Assembly: GCA_913058575.1 (NCBI GenBank)
Contig: CAJXRF010000002.1
Span: 1-64,000, forward strand
DNA from: an uncultured Bermanella sp.
GTDB taxonomy: Bacteria > Pseudomonadota > Gammaproteobacteria > Pseudomonadales > Oceanobacteraceae
Length of the DNA stretch: 64,000 nt
Direction: 5' to 3'
Both the position numbers and the translations under genes were made by a program. The notes beneath the pieces were generated by a model. It made no database searches. It was not told the DNA's origin and was given only the letters and a program-made list of their open reading frames with translations. This document shows, one piece after another, positions 1 to 7,574 of this stretch (position 1 is the first letter of the stretch; the number at the start of each line of letters is the position of its first letter).

Positions 1-55
1 AACCCCTGTTACCGCCGTGAAAGGGCGGTGTCCTAGGCCTCTAGACGAACGGGAC
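1..55 (-). tRNA. tRNA-Glu (anticodon UUC), 3' part cut by the window edge
   Basis: Read on the minus strand from position 55, the sequence begins GTCCCGTTCGTCTAGAGG, then has the anticodon stem-loop with loop CTTTCAC (positions 23-17) and anticodon TTC at 21-19. It runs into the T-arm GGGGTT at the window edge. This closely matches the gammaproteobacterial tRNA-Glu sequence. The end of the T-arm, the acceptor 3' strand and CCA lie outside the window. Confidence 0.95.
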
Positions 56-95
56 ACTTAGGCTTGTGACATCAGTCTGTCTCAAGATGGCGCGC

Positions 96-124
96 ATTCT
101 ATGTATCTCATTGAATTACGTCAA
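96..124 (-). promoter_or_regulatory. Sigma-70 promoter of the tRNA-Glu gene with GC-rich discriminator
   Basis: On the minus strand a -35 box TTGACG (124-119) is followed by a 17-base spacer and a -10 box TAGAAT (101-96). The sequence GCGCGCC follows directly. A near-consensus core with a GC-rich discriminator is the known layout of stable-RNA promoters under stringent (ppGpp/DksA) control. Stringent control here is inferred from the layout. The core lies about 40 bases upstream of the tRNA 5' end. Confidence 0.8.
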
Positions 125-192
125 GTTTTTTATAAAAAAGATTTTAAAATAAAAGACTACACTTAAGGTTAACCGAGGACATTTTAGCCATT

Positions 193-978
193 ATGGACAC
201 CCTAATAGTACTTGGCGCGCTAATCATCATCACGTTAGTGGGCAGCATCGTCATAAAAAGCCAACTGGAAAAACGCCGAATATTGCGTGCGCGCTTGCTG
301 GTGGACCTGCATGATGATTTACGCCGCATGCAAAGTGCGTTAGCAGTTATACCAGAGGTGTATCTAGACGTGCCGACCAAGCTATTCATGATTAAGCGTC
401 TAATGCAGCTGGTAGATCAAGTACAGGAGGCTGGCAGCCCTAGCGAGAGTTTAAAAAGCCTGCACTCTGATTTACAGGAACAATTGGATAAAACCCTTAA
501 AGCAAAAGACGACAGCATCGCACGCCTTGCTAAATGGACTCAAATTGACAACGCCGACACAGCCCACGAAATCCGATTACTCATTAAGTATTTACACGAC
601 CAAATCCTATCTACCGTTAAAACGGGTTTAGTGCCCCGCTCTCATGGCTCAAGGGTGGTGAAAAATTTAAAAGTAATGATGCATCGAATTGCACTAGATT
701 TGAATTACAGCTTGGCAAGAACATACCTGAAGGCAAACAAATTTCGCCCTGCCCTTGGTAAATTAAGGGTCGCCTTAGGGGTTACCCTTAAAAGCCCTAT
801 TAAACAATTTTTAAAAGCTCAACACAGCGAACTTGAAAAGCTCATAGCGCAAACCGAAAAGAAGATCATAAGCCAGCGCAAACAAGCCAACAAATCAACA
901 GAAGATAAATTGGCTAAAGGGTTGGACAAACTTCAAGAAGAGGAAGACAGGGATACCAAAAAGAACATATATGATTAA
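193..978 (+). CDS. Hypothetical membrane-anchored helical protein
   Basis: The 261-residue product has one hydrophobic segment at about residues 4-22, followed by basic residues (KSQLEKRR), so it should sit in the inner membrane with its body in the cytoplasm. The rest is charged and alpha-helical, with coiled-coil-like stretches and a very Lys/Glu-rich C-terminus. I recognise no enzymatic motif and no named family. It stands alone, between the tRNA-Glu promoter on the other strand and the convergent ohrR gene. A GAGGA sequence lies about 13 bases before the ATG, which is rather far, so the exact start is not certain. The coding frame is long and clean. Function unknown. Confidence 0.8.
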   Translation: MDTLIVLGALIIITLVGSIVIKSQLEKRRILRARLLVDLHDDLRRMQSALAVIPEVYLDVPTKLFMIKRLMQLVDQVQEAGSPSESLKSLHSDLQEQLDKTLKAKDDSIARLAKWTQIDNADTAHEIRLLIKYLHDQILSTVKTGLVPRSHGSRVVKNLKVMMHRIALDLNYSLARTYLKANKFRPALGKLRVALGVTLKSPIKQFLKAQHSELEKLIAQTEKKIISQRKQANKSTEDKLAKGLDKLQEEEDRDTKKNIYD

Positions 979-1001
979 CGTGCCTGCTGTTAGGCTCATC
1001 A

Positions 1002-1451
1002 CTATCCTTCTAAAAAATGTAAAAACCCTTTTATAACCTCTCGTACTTCACTCACTTCCTCTGCTGAAGCATTGGTGCCACACAGAAGTTTTTCAGGTAC
1101 CCGTTTAGCCTGCTGCTTCAACGATTCACCCAGTGCTGTTAGGCGCACCCATACTTGACGCTCATCTACATTACTTCGTTGGCGCTGAATAAATCGCTTG
1201 CCTTCCAAACGCTTTAATAAGGGGGTGAGAGTCCCGCTGTCTAGGTGTAATTTAGTCCCAAGTGTCGTCACCGTAAATTTATGGCCAATAGACTCTTCCC
1301 ATAAAACCAGCATCACCAAGTATTGGGGGTATGTTAAATCAAGGGGTTTTAGTAACGGCTGATACAATTTAGTCATGGCTCGAGAAGCATTATATAACTG
1401 AAAACACAGCTGGTTATCCAGTTTTAAAAGCTCATCCGTTTTACTCGCCAT
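1002..1451 (-). CDS. ohrR: MarR-family organic-peroxide sensor, OhrR type
   Basis: This 149-residue protein has the MarR winged-helix fold. The N-terminal signature LDNQLCFQLYNASR carries the reactive cysteine (Cys16 from this start) that in OhrR proteins is oxidised by organic hydroperoxides and releases DNA. The wing region (LDSGTLTPLLKRLEGK.F..R) is typical of the family. OhrR normally represses the peroxidase gene ohr; here the neighbour, 99 bases upstream on the same strand, is a glutathione peroxidase. The pair may therefore form a peroxide-stress unit with autorepression (inference). I chose the third-codon ATG because AGG lies 7 bases before it; the upstream ATG at 1457 has no usable spacing. 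Confidence 0.85.
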   Translation of the reverse strand: MASKTDELLKLDNQLCFQLYNASRAMTKLYQPLLKPLDLTYPQYLVMLVLWEESIGHKFTVTTLGTKLHLDSGTLTPLLKRLEGKRFIQRQRSNVDERQVWVRLTALGESLKQQAKRVPEKLLCGTNASAEEVSEVREVIKGFLHFLEG

Positions 1452-1550
1452 GACCATACCTACTATTATATTATTCTTGGGAACCGCGCAAAATAACCTG
1501 TAAGGTACGCTTCGTCAAACTTAGGTGGCTAAACATAACCACTTAACACC

Positions 1551-2027
1551 TTATAAAAGTGTTTTTATTTCCGTTGCAATGTCTTTTGGTTTGGCAGTGG
1601 GTGCAAAACGCTTTAGCACCTCGCCATTTTTTCCCACTAAAAACTTAGTAAAATTCCATTTAATGCCTTTGCTGCCCAAAATACCAGGGGATTGCTTTTT
1701 AAGGTATGTGTAAAGAGGGTGTGCACCTTCGCCGTTTACTTCTACCTTAGAAAACATGGGAAAGCTCACTCCGTAGTTTTTCATACAAAACCCAGCTATC
1801 TCTGATTCACTGCCCTTCTCTTGCTGACCAAATTGATTACAAGGAAACCCAAGGATTTCTAACCCTTGCTCATTTAGCTCCTTATAAATCGTCTCTAACC
1901 CTTCGTATTGCGGTGTAAAACCACATTTACTGGCGGTATTGACAATAAGCATGACCTTGCCTTTATAATCACCAAGCGCCTTTTCATTACCTTTAATATC
2001 CATTGCAGAGAAATCATAAACCGACAT
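1551..2027 (-). CDS. Glutathione peroxidase family protein (Cys type)
   Basis: At 158 residues this is the usual length for bacterial Cys-GPx/BtuE proteins, which reduce H2O2 and organic hydroperoxides with glutathione or thioredoxin. The peroxidatic cysteine is Cys35 in NTASKCGFTPQ, in the place of selenocysteine in animal enzymes. The FPCNQFGQQE motif (about 61-70) supplies the Gln, and KWNFTKF (Trp124-Asn125) completes the catalytic tetrad. There is no signal peptide, so it is cytoplasmic. The ATG at 2027 has AGAGG five bases upstream and is preferred over the GTG two codons earlier. It lies upstream of ohrR on the same strand. Confidence 0.92.
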   Translation of the reverse strand: MSVYDFSAMDIKGNEKALGDYKGKVMLIVNTASKCGFTPQYEGLETIYKELNEQGLEILGFPCNQFGQQEKGSESEIAGFCMKNYGVSFPMFSKVEVNGEGAHPLYTYLKKQSPGILGSKGIKWNFTKFLVGKNGEVLKRFAPTAKPKDIATEIKTLL

Positions 2028-2263
2028 ACGCACCTCTAAGTTAAGTTGTTATATTTTTTGCAACTCAATTTAGCGCAATCAATGCTGTAAATCAAAGCTC
2101 AACACCCTCGACAAGCAGCAGGCCCACCGACAAACACCAGCACTTAAAATTCCACGTACCAGCACGTTAATCATTTGGAGAGCTTGCAAAAGCTAGGTAT
2201 CATCTACGCCACGTTAAATTTACACCGCCGCAACAGACACTATTTGCAGCACAAGGTTGATTC

Positions 2264-3478
2264 ATGCACGAAATTCATAAATCCAATAAGCTGGCCAATG
2301 TTTTTTACGACATACGGGGCCCAGTGCTTACCCAAGCCAAAAAAATGGAAGATGAAGGCCACCGAATCCTCAAGCTTAATATTGGCAACCCCGCGCCATT
2401 CGATCTGAACGCCCCAGATGAGATATTACAAGATGTCATCCACCAGCTTCCCAACTCCCAAGGATATAGCGATAGCAAAGGCATCTACAGCGGCCGAAAA
2501 GCTGTCATGCAGTATTGCCAAAAAAAAGGCATTAAAGGCGTTGAAATAGAAGACATTTATCTGGGTAACGGCGTCAGCGAATTAATTGTCATGGCGTTAC
2601 AAGGGTTAATCAACAATGGTGATGAAATACTCATACCCGCTCCCGATTACCCATTATGGACAGGGGCCGCAAGCTTAGCTGGCGGCACACCCATTCACTA
2701 TATGTGCGATGAACAAGCTAATTGGTACCCGGATATTGATGACATTAAAAAGAAAATCACTCCCGATACCAAAGCGCTGGTACTCATTAACCCAAACAAC
2801 CCAACCGGCGCCCTATACCCAAAAGAAGTGCTGCTAGAGCTACTCGAGATAGCCCGCCAAAATGATTTAGTGGTATTTTCTGACGAGATATACGACAAAA
2901 TCATCTTTGACGAAGAAGAGCATATTGCCACGGCCTCTTTGGCTGAAGATTTGGTCATCATTAGCTTCAATGGCCTATCTAAATCATATCGTTTAGCGGG
3001 TTTTCGAAGCGGTTGGTTAGTCATCAGTGGCGCCAAGCACAAAGCTAAAGACTATCTTGAAGGGTTAGATATGCTAGCCAGCATGAGATTATGTGCCAAC
3101 GTACCGTCTCAATACGCTATTCAAACGGCTCTGGGAGGCTACCAGAGCATTAATGACCTCGTGCAGCCTGGTGGCCGCATATACGAACAACGCAATCTTA
3201 GTCACCAGCTTATCAATGATATACCGGGTCTTAGCTGTACCAAAGCTCAGGGAGCTTTATATAGTTTTGTTAAAATGGACCCTGAACGATTTAACATTAA
3301 AAATGATGAGCAGATGGTACTGGATTTACTAGAGCAGCAAAAAATTCTACTGGTGCATGGCCGAGCCTTCAATTGGCCCGAGCCTGATCACTTCCGTTTG
3401 GTATTTTTACCTCGCTGTGACGACCTTCAAGAGGCCATTGGTAAAATGGCGCATTTTTTTGAGTACTACAAGCAGTAG
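2264..3478 (+). CDS. alaA: Alanine-synthesising PLP aminotransferase (AlaA/YfbQ type)
   Basis: The product is a fold-type I class I/II aminotransferase of 404 residues, almost exactly the length of E. coli AlaA (glutamate-pyruvate transaminase, main alanine route). The PLP lysine is Lys240 in SFNGLSKSYRLAGFRSGW. NPNNPTGALYP (about 177-187) and SDEIYDK (about 206) are the cofactor-binding motifs, and the substrate-carboxylate Arg lies in the FRLVFLPR segment near the C-terminus. An AAGG lies 7 bases before the ATG. Only three bases separate it from the next gene, so the two are probably co-transcribed. A different 2-oxo acid preference cannot be excluded. Confidence 0.9.
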   Translation: MHEIHKSNKLANVFYDIRGPVLTQAKKMEDEGHRILKLNIGNPAPFDLNAPDEILQDVIHQLPNSQGYSDSKGIYSGRKAVMQYCQKKGIKGVEIEDIYLGNGVSELIVMALQGLINNGDEILIPAPDYPLWTGAASLAGGTPIHYMCDEQANWYPDIDDIKKKITPDTKALVLINPNNPTGALYPKEVLLELLEIARQNDLVVFSDEIYDKIIFDEEEHIATASLAEDLVIISFNGLSKSYRLAGFRSGWLVISGAKHKAKDYLEGLDMLASMRLCANVPSQYAIQTALGGYQSINDLVQPGGRIYEQRNLSHQLINDIPGLSCTKAQGALYSFVKMDPERFNIKNDEQMVLDLLEQQKILLVHGRAFNWPEPDHFRLVFLPRCDDLQEAIGKMAHFFEYYKQ

Positions 3479-3481
3479 ACT

Positions 3482-3901
3482 ATGCAAGACATTAATATTG
3501 ACGATTTTTATAAAGACATTGCCATAACGTTACTAAGTTTGTATCAGCAATTTCCGCGCAAAGTATCTCTTTATATTGAAGATGTTTGCGGGCCTGATGA
3601 AGTTGATGAATTTGGCCTGCACAGTAAACGCTATCTATCTTGCATAGGTGCGATTATGTGGCTAATGGATGAAGGCTACATTCGGTACACGGGCGTTACC
3701 CACCAAGAAAGTGCCGAAGATTGCACGCTCACTCAAAAAGGGTTTAGCAAACTTATCAGACCCAACCTCCCACAAGCCAAAGAAACCCCAAGTTCAGTAG
3801 AGAAGCAACGCAGCACGCTGGCCCATCAATTACAAAGTGCAATTAAAGAGCAATCTAGCATTCATATTCAGGAGCTCATTGAAACTCACATCCTTGTATA
3901 G
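3482..3901 (+). CDS. Hypothetical protein downstream of alaA
   Basis: The 139-residue protein starts three bases after the alaA stop codon and probably shares its transcript. The first ~95 residues look like a compact helical, possibly winged-helix fold: a helix with LLSLYQQFPRK, then KRYLSCIGAIMWLMDEGYIRYTG, which resembles the recognition-helix/wing pattern of small DNA-binding proteins, then TLTQKGFSKLI. The C-terminal ~45 residues are Gln/Ser-rich. No signal peptide or membrane segment is seen. The winged-helix suggestion rests only on sequence pattern, and I cannot assign a family. Confidence 0.75.
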   Translation: MQDINIDDFYKDIAITLLSLYQQFPRKVSLYIEDVCGPDEVDEFGLHSKRYLSCIGAIMWLMDEGYIRYTGVTHQESAEDCTLTQKGFSKLIRPNLPQAKETPSSVEKQRSTLAHQLQSAIKEQSSIHIQELIETHILV

Positions 3902-3903
3902 GC

Positions 3904-3930
3904 ATTGCCACACTTTATAAGCGTGGCAAT
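3904..3930. terminator. Hairpin between convergent genes
   Basis: ATTGCCAC (3904-3911) pairs with GTGGCAAT (3923-3930). Inside, after one mismatch, three more pairs close a TATA loop. It follows a + strand stop codon by three bases and lies 15 bases from the end of the convergent methyltransferase. There is no strong T-run on either side, so it may be a 3'-end stabilising hairpin or a weak terminator. Confidence 0.55.
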
Positions 3931-3945
3931 TAAGAGAAATAGAAC

Positions 3946-4893
3946 CTATTCGTTAGATTCCATTTTAAAAATCAGCACTTTTAAGGACGCATCTTCGCTG
4001 CTATCGGCCAGCACTTCTGGATTACTAAGACGCTCGACAAGTTTTGCTTCAGGCAATACCTCTGCCACCAGTTCTTTAAGAAAGGCTTCCCCTAAAGCCG
4101 GACTGTTTAAGCACAACATCAGCAGCGCATTTTTGGCCAAGGCCCCTTTAAATTTCTCAAGCAGTTTCATGTAGTCGCGTCGAACATCAAACGCTTTAGA
4201 CTGGAAACTAGGCGGGTCTGCTATCAACAAATCATAAGGGCCTTTTTGGTTGATTTTTTTGACCATTTTAAAAATATCTTGCGCAATAAATGAAACCCGA
4301 CTTGAGCCCAGTTCATTGATCGATAAATTTTGTTGCCCTCTTTTTATGGCCGCCTTAGCCATGTCAACATTCACCACAGACTGAGCCCCGCCTGCTGCTG
4401 CGTTGATTCCTAGGCTGCACGTGTAAGAAAACAAGTTAAGTACCGATTTATTACCACTGATTTCGCGTACCCAACGGCGCCCTTCGCACATGTCTAAAAA
4501 TAAACCGCTGTTTTGATTCTTACCAAGGTTCACCCAATACTTTAAACCCTGCTCAACTACCTGAAAGTCCACTTCAAGCATGCTCTCGTCCCCAAAGAAT
4601 ACCTCAACAGGGTTACCTGACATAAAACGGCGCTGTAGGTATATATTCTCAATTCCCCACTGATCGGCTTGCTCAGATACCTGCTCTAATAAATCGTATA
4701 GCTTTGACTCATCTATTTTCTGGTAAATGATGACCCAAACAACAGGCGGGTAAACTTCAATATTAACCTGCTCCCACCCCTCAAAAAGCCCGCCGCGACC
4801 ATGGAAAATTCTTTTTGCCTCACTACTGGGCAAATATTGAGCAAGTTGATTTAAAACTAAATTATTTGTCATATTTAATAGCGACAGAGCCAC
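3946..4893 (-). CDS. Class I SAM-dependent methyltransferase related to RlmI/RlmK
   Basis: The C-terminal two thirds form a Rossmann methyltransferase. VLNLFSYTCSLGINAAAGGA is SAM-binding motif I, with an acidic residue in NVDMAKAAI, and LLIADPPSFQSK is the DPPSF catalytic motif of the RlmI/RlmK/YccW-type RNA methyltransferases. The N-terminal ~115 residues are less typical and lack the PUA domain of RlmI. A 23S rRNA target is suggested by family only. The frame opens at a GTG with TAGG six bases upstream; an in-frame ATG seven codons on (4872) has no clear ribosome site. Monocistronic and divergent from the PA1571-family gene. Confidence 0.82.
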   Translation of the reverse strand: MALSLLNMTNNLVLNQLAQYLPSSEAKRIFHGRGGLFEGWEQVNIEVYPPVVWVIIYQKIDESKLYDLLEQVSEQADQWGIENIYLQRRFMSGNPVEVFFGDESMLEVDFQVVEQGLKYWVNLGKNQNSGLFLDMCEGRRWVREISGNKSVLNLFSYTCSLGINAAAGGAQSVVNVDMAKAAIKRGQQNLSINELGSSRVSFIAQDIFKMVKKINQKGPYDLLIADPPSFQSKAFDVRRDYMKLLEKFKGALAKNALLMLCLNSPALGEAFLKELVAEVLPEAKLVERLSNPEVLADSSEDASLKVLIFKMESNE

Positions 4894-4936
4894 GCCTTAC
4901 CTATACTGAAATTGGACTGACAAGAAGGTGTTGATA

Positions 4937-5089
4937 ATGCAAAGTAATTCAACCTCCCCACAAACCAAACAAAAACAACAACATTTACACGGGGCAGCCC
5001 TTGTTGATGACAAAGGCAAAGAAATCCCCATTACTGAAAAGATGATTCAGGAGTCCCTAAAGAACCTCATCAATACCACCCAACAGTAA
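4937..5089 (+). CDS. PA1571-family small conserved protein
   Basis: This 50-residue ORF has the core HGAALVDDKGKEIPITEKM followed by IQESLKNL. This is the signature of the small uncharacterised PA1571 family found widely in Pseudomonas and relatives (consensus GGALID-GRE-PITE-MI). AAGG stands eight bases before the ATG, and a -10-like TATACT lies at 4902-4907. The first 18 residues are Gln/Ser/Thr-rich and probably disordered. It overlaps no other gene and lies between two minus-strand genes. Function unknown; cytoplasmic, without signal or membrane segment. Confidence 0.85.
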   Translation: MQSNSTSPQTKQKQQHLHGAALVDDKGKEIPITEKMIQESLKNLINTTQQ

Positions 5090-5106
5090 ATTAGTTTACT
5101 CCCCAC

Positions 5107-5129
5107 AGGCAGCACCGTGGTGACTGCCT
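5107..5129. terminator. Hairpin between the PA1571-family gene and pdxB
   Basis: AGGCAG (5107-5112) pairs with CTGCCT (5124-5129), and inner ACC/GGT pairs shorten the loop. It sits between two convergent stop codons (5089 and 5133). No clear T-run follows on either strand, so it may be only a weak bidirectional terminator. Confidence 0.45.
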
Positions 5130-5132
5130 CAA

Positions 5133-6269
5133 TTAAGGCTTTATTTTCACACCCACAGCACTTAACCAATCGGGCTGAGAAAGTCTTTTAGCGCTTAAAG
5201 TAAGTGTATTTAAGTCCCTTCTAAGCGGATATTGCTTACGCAACACATCAAAAGCTTGGGCTTTTTTATGATCATCTAAACCCAGTAAACTCAGCATACG
5301 AAAATGATCATCCCGTACGTCATACCCACTTCGAATCACTTTATTTAATATAAAAGGCATTTTTGCTTCATGGCCGGTACTGATTTTCCGCAGACTTCCC
5401 TGAGGGACCAACTGAGGTAATTTCATCCTAATAGGCAGAGCTAAGAACTCACATACCGCCTCGTAAATCATGGCCGTCCCGAGGTATTTACCATCTAAAC
5501 TGTATCCTGCAATGTGTGGGGTCGCTAATAGACATTGCTTTATTAGGTAATCATTAGGGGCAGGCTCGTCCTCCCAAACATCCATCACAGCCATAAATTC
5601 AGGGTGGCTTTCCAAATGCTTAGACAGGGCAGCATTATCAACCACCGCCCCTCGACAGCTATTGATGATACAGGCATTTTCTTTCATTGAATTCAAACGG
5701 TCAGTATTAACCAAGTGGAGGGTCTTATTATCACCTTCTTGGGTGATTGGAGTATGAAGGCTCACCACATCCTGCTGCCAAACAGTTGTCGAATGATCTT
5801 CAGAGGCAAACTTAGCCACGTTAGGATCATATGCATGTACATTTACCTGTAATGCCTTAAGAGTCTTATATAGAAGCCCGCCCACATTACCAGCCCCCAC
5901 CACACCCACAGACAACGCTCGCCAATTGACCTGTTTGCGCTCACCTAATGTGATAAGGCTACTCAATACGTATTCCACCACCGCCTGAGCATTACAACCT
6001 GGCGCATTAGAGAAGCGAATGTTTTTGGCCTGTAAATAATCCATGTCCAGATGATCTGTGCCAATGGTGCACGTGCCCACAAATTTTATGTTTGTGCCTT
6101 TTAATAACGCCTCATTCACTTGAGTAATGGAGCGCACCAATAAAATATCCGCATCCACTAAATCAGCTTGGCACATGTCTCGCCCTGCCAACGTGATCAA
6201 ATTAGACTGGCAAATATCACTAAAGAATTCATCCAATAAGGGGATGTTTTCGTCTGCCACAATCTTCAT
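5133..6269 (-). CDS. pdxB: 4-phosphoerythronate dehydrogenase
   Basis: PdxB oxidises 4-phospho-D-erythronate with NAD in the DXP-dependent branch of pyridoxal phosphate synthesis. The 378 residues equal the length of the E. coli enzyme. The D-2-hydroxyacid dehydrogenase fold is visible: NAD-binding GVVGAGNVGGLLY (about 122-134), the catalytic Arg in INSCRGAVVD, the Glu in DVWEDEP and the His in ATPHIAGYS. The C-terminal ~90 residues form the PdxB-specific dimerisation extension. The ATG overlaps the stop of the upstream exonuclease gene by four bases, so translation is probably coupled. It is the last gene of the five-gene minus-strand run. Confidence 0.95.
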   Translation of the reverse strand: MKIVADENIPLLDEFFSDICQSNLITLAGRDMCQADLVDADILLVRSITQVNEALLKGTNIKFVGTCTIGTDHLDMDYLQAKNIRFSNAPGCNAQAVVEYVLSSLITLGERKQVNWRALSVGVVGAGNVGGLLYKTLKALQVNVHAYDPNVAKFASEDHSTTVWQQDVVSLHTPITQEGDNKTLHLVNTDRLNSMKENACIINSCRGAVVDNAALSKHLESHPEFMAVMDVWEDEPAPNDYLIKQCLLATPHIAGYSLDGKYLGTAMIYEAVCEFLALPIRMKLPQLVPQGSLRKISTGHEAKMPFILNKVIRSGYDVRDDHFRMLSLLGLDDHKKAQAFDVLRKQYPLRRDLNTLTLSAKRLSQPDWLSAVGVKIKP

Positions 6270-7150
6270 AAAACGTATCCTGATATTAGCCCCAAGGATT
6301 TTTTAAGGGGCGCTTGTAAATTAAGTTGTTTTAACAAGGCATTTAAAACTTGCCAATTATCATCGGTTAAAGTCTCTCTTTGCAAAGAGATGGGCGCGTC
6401 CAGCCTAAGACGAGTTAGGCTTAGGTTTTTTTCTATTAATGAAACACTTACCAATATATTTTCTTTTATACGAGCCTCACCTCTCACCCCTAAATGCTCA
6501 CCCGACTTAATGTCATTAAATAGATCAGGCCAGTGCCGACCACCTTGCAATAAAAGACGTGCCGTCTTGTCACCGACCCCTTTAACACCCTGGATATTGT
6601 CACTGGCATCTCCCACCAAAGCGAGGTACAAGGGTATTTGAGAAGGCTCCAGATGCATCTGAGACAACAATAATTCAGGTGTCCAGCAAGTATTATTAGT
6701 GAAATCCAATAAATTCACATTGTTTGTCAGCAGCTGCTTTAAGTCTTTATCTCGGCTGTAAATAATACAGGAGTCTCCAGCCAACTGATTTGCAGCACTG
6801 GCAATCAGATCATCTGCCTCAAACTCATCACTGGCCAACACCACAAACCCCATGAACTGCGCGATGGACTTTAAAAGTGTCAATTGGTAGATAATATCAT
6901 CGGTGGGCAGCGCACGATTAGTTTTATAGTTTTCATCTATTGTATGTCGAAAGCCACTTCCCAGACTTTCATCGAAAGCCATCACCACTAACTCGTCCGT
7001 AAAAAACTCTTTTTTACTGAGCCATCGAATCATGGACATAAGCGAAGAGACATCTCGGCCTTCATCATTTAAATAGTCAGGGGCAGGTGAAAAATAAAAA
7101 CGAAAAAACACAGCGCACACATCAACTAAATGTACTTTTTTCATCATCAT
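6266..7150 (-). CDS. 5'-3' exonuclease/flap endonuclease family protein (Xni/Pol I N-terminal type)
   Basis: This 294-residue protein resembles the stand-alone form of the DNA polymerase I 5'-nuclease domain. Acidic metal ligands are seen in HLVDVCAVFFRF (N-terminal Asp), in ASDEFEADDLIAS and SRDKDLKQL, and in LVGDASDNIQGVKGVGDKTA, which also carries the helix-hairpin-helix that binds DNA. The arch residues KTNRALP are present. It is longer than E. coli Xni (ExoIX, about 250 residues), so I give no symbol. It should process 5' flaps or primers. It abuts the preceding gene and overlaps pdxB by four bases. Confidence 0.88.
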   Translation of the reverse strand: MMMKKVHLVDVCAVFFRFYFSPAPDYLNDEGRDVSSLMSMIRWLSKKEFFTDELVVMAFDESLGSGFRHTIDENYKTNRALPTDDIIYQLTLLKSIAQFMGFVVLASDEFEADDLIASAANQLAGDSCIIYSRDKDLKQLLTNNVNLLDFTNNTCWTPELLLSQMHLEPSQIPLYLALVGDASDNIQGVKGVGDKTARLLLQGGRHWPDLFNDIKSGEHLGVRGEARIKENILVSVSLIEKNLSLTRLRLDAPISLQRETLTDDNWQVLNALLKQLNLQAPLKKSLGLISGYVL

Positions 7151-7570
7151 TCACTGAACAGGTGAGGTGGGCTTATAAAATGGAATATCAGCATTTTCAA
7201 CGGTTATTTTGCTAGGAGGTAATGGCCATAAGTACACATCTTCAATTTGAGTTCCCTGTGGGAACTTTAAATGTCCATCCTTAAAACTGGCTGGAAATTC
7301 ATCACTAGGAAAATACCACCCTAGTAACGTATCTTTGTTAAACACCAGCAGCCAGCGAATAGGCAAATAATCCTCTCCCACCCGCTCAAGCCCCACAACT
7401 GAAGTCTCTTGGTTTTGACCAAAGTAATACAGGCTTACCAGCTGACTGCCATCCCCAAGTAATTCAGGCTTTTGCTCACGAATTAATTGGTGAGCCTGCT
7501 TAGCGTTCATGGCATGTGATTGACCATAGCTTAATAATATTAAGCACAACAACAGCATCCTTGCCGGCAT
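7151..7570 (-). CDS. Hypothetical exported protein
   Basis: The 139-residue protein starts with a classical signal peptide (MPARMLLLCLILLSYGQSHA), with a likely cut after the Ala of SHA, so the mature protein is periplasmic. The mature part is rich in aromatic residues (LLGWYFPSDEFPASFKDGHLKFPQG) and suggests a small beta fold. No catalytic motif or family is recognised. AGAGG lies nine bases before the ATG. It is embedded in the operon between rhlB (four-base gap) and the exonuclease (no gap), yet has no obvious functional tie to RNA or DNA processing. Confidence 0.75.
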   Translation of the reverse strand: MPARMLLLCLILLSYGQSHAMNAKQAHQLIREQKPELLGDGSQLVSLYYFGQNQETSVVGLERVGEDYLPIRWLLVFNKDTLLGWYFPSDEFPASFKDGHLKFPQGTQIEDVYLWPLPPSKITVENADIPFYKPTSPVQ

Positions 7571-7574
7571 ATTG

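Noticed and set aside
2044-2065. Possible OhrR operator in the gpx leader (AGTTG...CAACT)
   Set aside because: The arms are only five bases, and the sequence does not match a known OhrR operator closely, so it is mentioned only as weak context and not listed as a feature.
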